DNA from: Treponema sp.
Lineage (GTDB): Bacteria > Spirochaetota > Spirochaetia > Treponematales > Breznakiellaceae
Direction: 5' to 3'
NCBI GenBank assembly: GCA_031267115.1
Contig: JAIRZS010000013.1
Span: 1 to 12,231, forward strand
Length of the DNA stretch: 12,231 bases
Below the pieces are notes generated by a model. That model did no database searches. It was not told the origin of the DNA and saw only the letters and a list, made by a program, of their open reading frames with translations. A program made the position numbers and the translations under genes. Shown here in pieces: positions 11,326-12,231 of this stretch; the stretch's first letter is position 1, and each line of letters starts with the position of its first letter.

Positions 11326-12231
11326 TTAGCGGTTTGCCGCGTTTTTGCGGTAGGCCAGGGCGCGGAAGCCGCTGCGGCGGAAATCGCCCAGCCGGGTAAA
11401 GGCCGCGCTTTTGGCCCGGTCAAACTTTTCCGAGGCCGAGGCGTTCAGGCCGATAAGGGCAATGCCGTTTTCCGCAAGCAGGGCGGCAAGCCCTTCCCAA
11501 TACGCGGCGATTCTGTCCGTCATGGGTACGAACTCCGGAAACAGCGCGATTACCCCGTAGCCGCCCGGCAGGGCAAGCTCCTCCCGGCTTAGGGCAATGT
11601 CAACGGCGGGCATTATTTTTACCGAAACCGCCCCGCCGCCCGCCGCCTTTTCCAGATTCCTCCGGGAAGCCTCAAGGGACAGGATATTCCTCCCCGAAAG
11701 CACAAAGCTGCCCGGGGCCGGGGCCGAGGGAAAGGAGAAGGGGAAGCGGCGGGAGAACCATACGGGAAAATGCCCCTGATCCGGCTCGTGTACCAGGACG
11801 GCGGGACTGGCGGCAAGGCAGGCCTGTATCTTTTCCCCCAGCCTCCCCGCCAGCCTTACCGCCGCAACAACAGCCGCGCCGGCCCGGTCAAAGCCCGCCG
11901 CGCCGTAAACCGCGTCGATGCGGTAACGGACCCCCTCCATTTCAAAATCCCCGCCGCCCCGGCAATAGGCCGCCCCGCCGGGAAACACGCCAGCCTCCGC
12001 GCCGCCCGCAGACACCGCCTCCGAACCGCGGCCATAGGCAAACACCGTATGGTCCTTCCCGGCCTCTTCGCAGGACAGCGCGAAGCCCCGCGCAGTAATA
12101 CTGTCGCGGAACCACGGCGCGAGCGGGTTTACTACTACAACAAGGGCCAGCCCGCCGCTTTTCAGCATCCCCGCCGAGCGGCCAATAAAGTCTTCCAGTA
12201 CCGGCCGCCCCGCCTTGGCCGGAACATTGGA
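11326..12231 (-). CDS. Probable tandem-domain methyltransferase, N-terminus outside the window
   Basis: The reverse-strand frame is open to the window edge, giving the last 301 residues; the gene starts beyond it. An internal ATG at 12166-12168 is not the start, because the frame before it reads SNVPAKAGRPVLEDFIGRSA, which resembles motif IV (SNPPFHxG) and the following helix of RsmC/RlmG-type methyltransferases, then GGLALVVVVNPL. A second similar half seems to follow: GVRYRIDAVYGAAGFDRAGA (about 100-119), VLVHEPDQGHF (145-155) where glycine-rich motif I would be, ILSLEASRRNLEKA, then YGVIALFPEFVP (225-236) and a helix plus GIALIG. Such doubled architecture is known in RsmC and RlmG, in which one half is degenerate. 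The target is probably rRNA or another nucleic acid, but this is inference. It converges on the tRNA gene; the 200 bases between them hold no gene or clear terminator. Confidence 0.55.
   Translation of the reverse strand, partial: SNVPAKAGRPVLEDFIGRSAGMLKSGGLALVVVVNPLAPWFRDSITARGFALSCEEAGKDHTVFAYGRGSEAVSAGGAEAGVFPGGAAYCRGGGDFEMEGVRYRIDAVYGAAGFDRAGAAVVAAVRLAGRLGEKIQACLAASPAVLVHEPDQGHFPVWFSRRFPFSFPSAPAPGSFVLSGRNILSLEASRRNLEKAAGGGAVSVKIMPAVDIALSREELALPGGYGVIALFPEFVPMTDRIAAYWEGLAALLAENGIALIGLNASASEKFDRAKSAAFTRLGDFRRSGFRALAYRKNAANR

Noticed and set aside
11069..11329. Forward open frame of 86 codons
   Set aside because: It starts inside the tRNA-Gln gene and has no ribosome binding site or recognisable protein pattern; probably chance.
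12166..12168. ATG as the start of the reverse methyltransferase-like gene
   Set aside because: The frame stays open to the window edge and the preceding residues continue a methyltransferase motif, so the gene is 5'-truncated by the window.

Overview
The window looks like a piece of a spirochaete chromosome, most likely a termite-gut type Treponema. I base this on protein style: paired SPOR proteins, a degenerate REP-associated transposase-like protein of a kind I associate with these treponemes, a rubredoxin next to a small hypothetical protein, and intergenic gaps full of short palindromes. This is recognition from memory, with no database search. Base composition is uneven. The first 3.9 kb is clearly AT-richer (individual lines 40-53% GC), while the rest is GC-rich (up to about 70%).

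Layout. (1) 1-180: a palindrome-rich leader. (2) 181-3881: a tight three-gene operon encoding a uroporphyrinogen-decarboxylase-like (URO-D/MtaA superfamily) protein, an FGGY sugar kinase and a D-2-hydroxyacid dehydrogenase, probably for catabolism of an unidentified sugar or sugar acid. (3) 3882-4507: a gap with a roughly 175-bp imperfect palindromic element, a perfect 13-bp hairpin and a promoter. (4) 4508-6652: a six-TM hybrid histidine kinase with two receiver domains and no HPt. (5) 6653-7693: a repeat-rich stretch around a reverse-strand protein related to REP-associated tyrosine transposases whose HUH motif appears lost, with a REP-like palindrome inside its 3' tail. (6) 7694-8176: rubredoxin (52 aa) and a small hypothetical gene, flanked by two copies of one structured repeat. 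(7) 8393-10939: two adjacent exported SPOR-domain proteins, the second resembling RlpA but without two of its three catalytic residues. (8) 11055-11125: tRNA-Gln(CTG) with its own promoter. (9) 11326-12231, reverse strand: the C-terminal 301 residues of a probable tandem methyltransferase running out of the window.

How the genes relate. The first operon is translationally coupled and looks like a metabolic unit, possibly of different ancestry from its surroundings. The kinase is an orphan whose phosphorelay partner must lie elsewhere. The SPOR pair probably acts in the periplasm at the division septum, the second protein binding peptidoglycan rather than cutting it. The most unusual elements are the HUH-less transposase relative with its palindrome, the palindromic element at 3931-4105, the repeats flanking the rubredoxin cassette, and the extra module shared by the two SPOR proteins.
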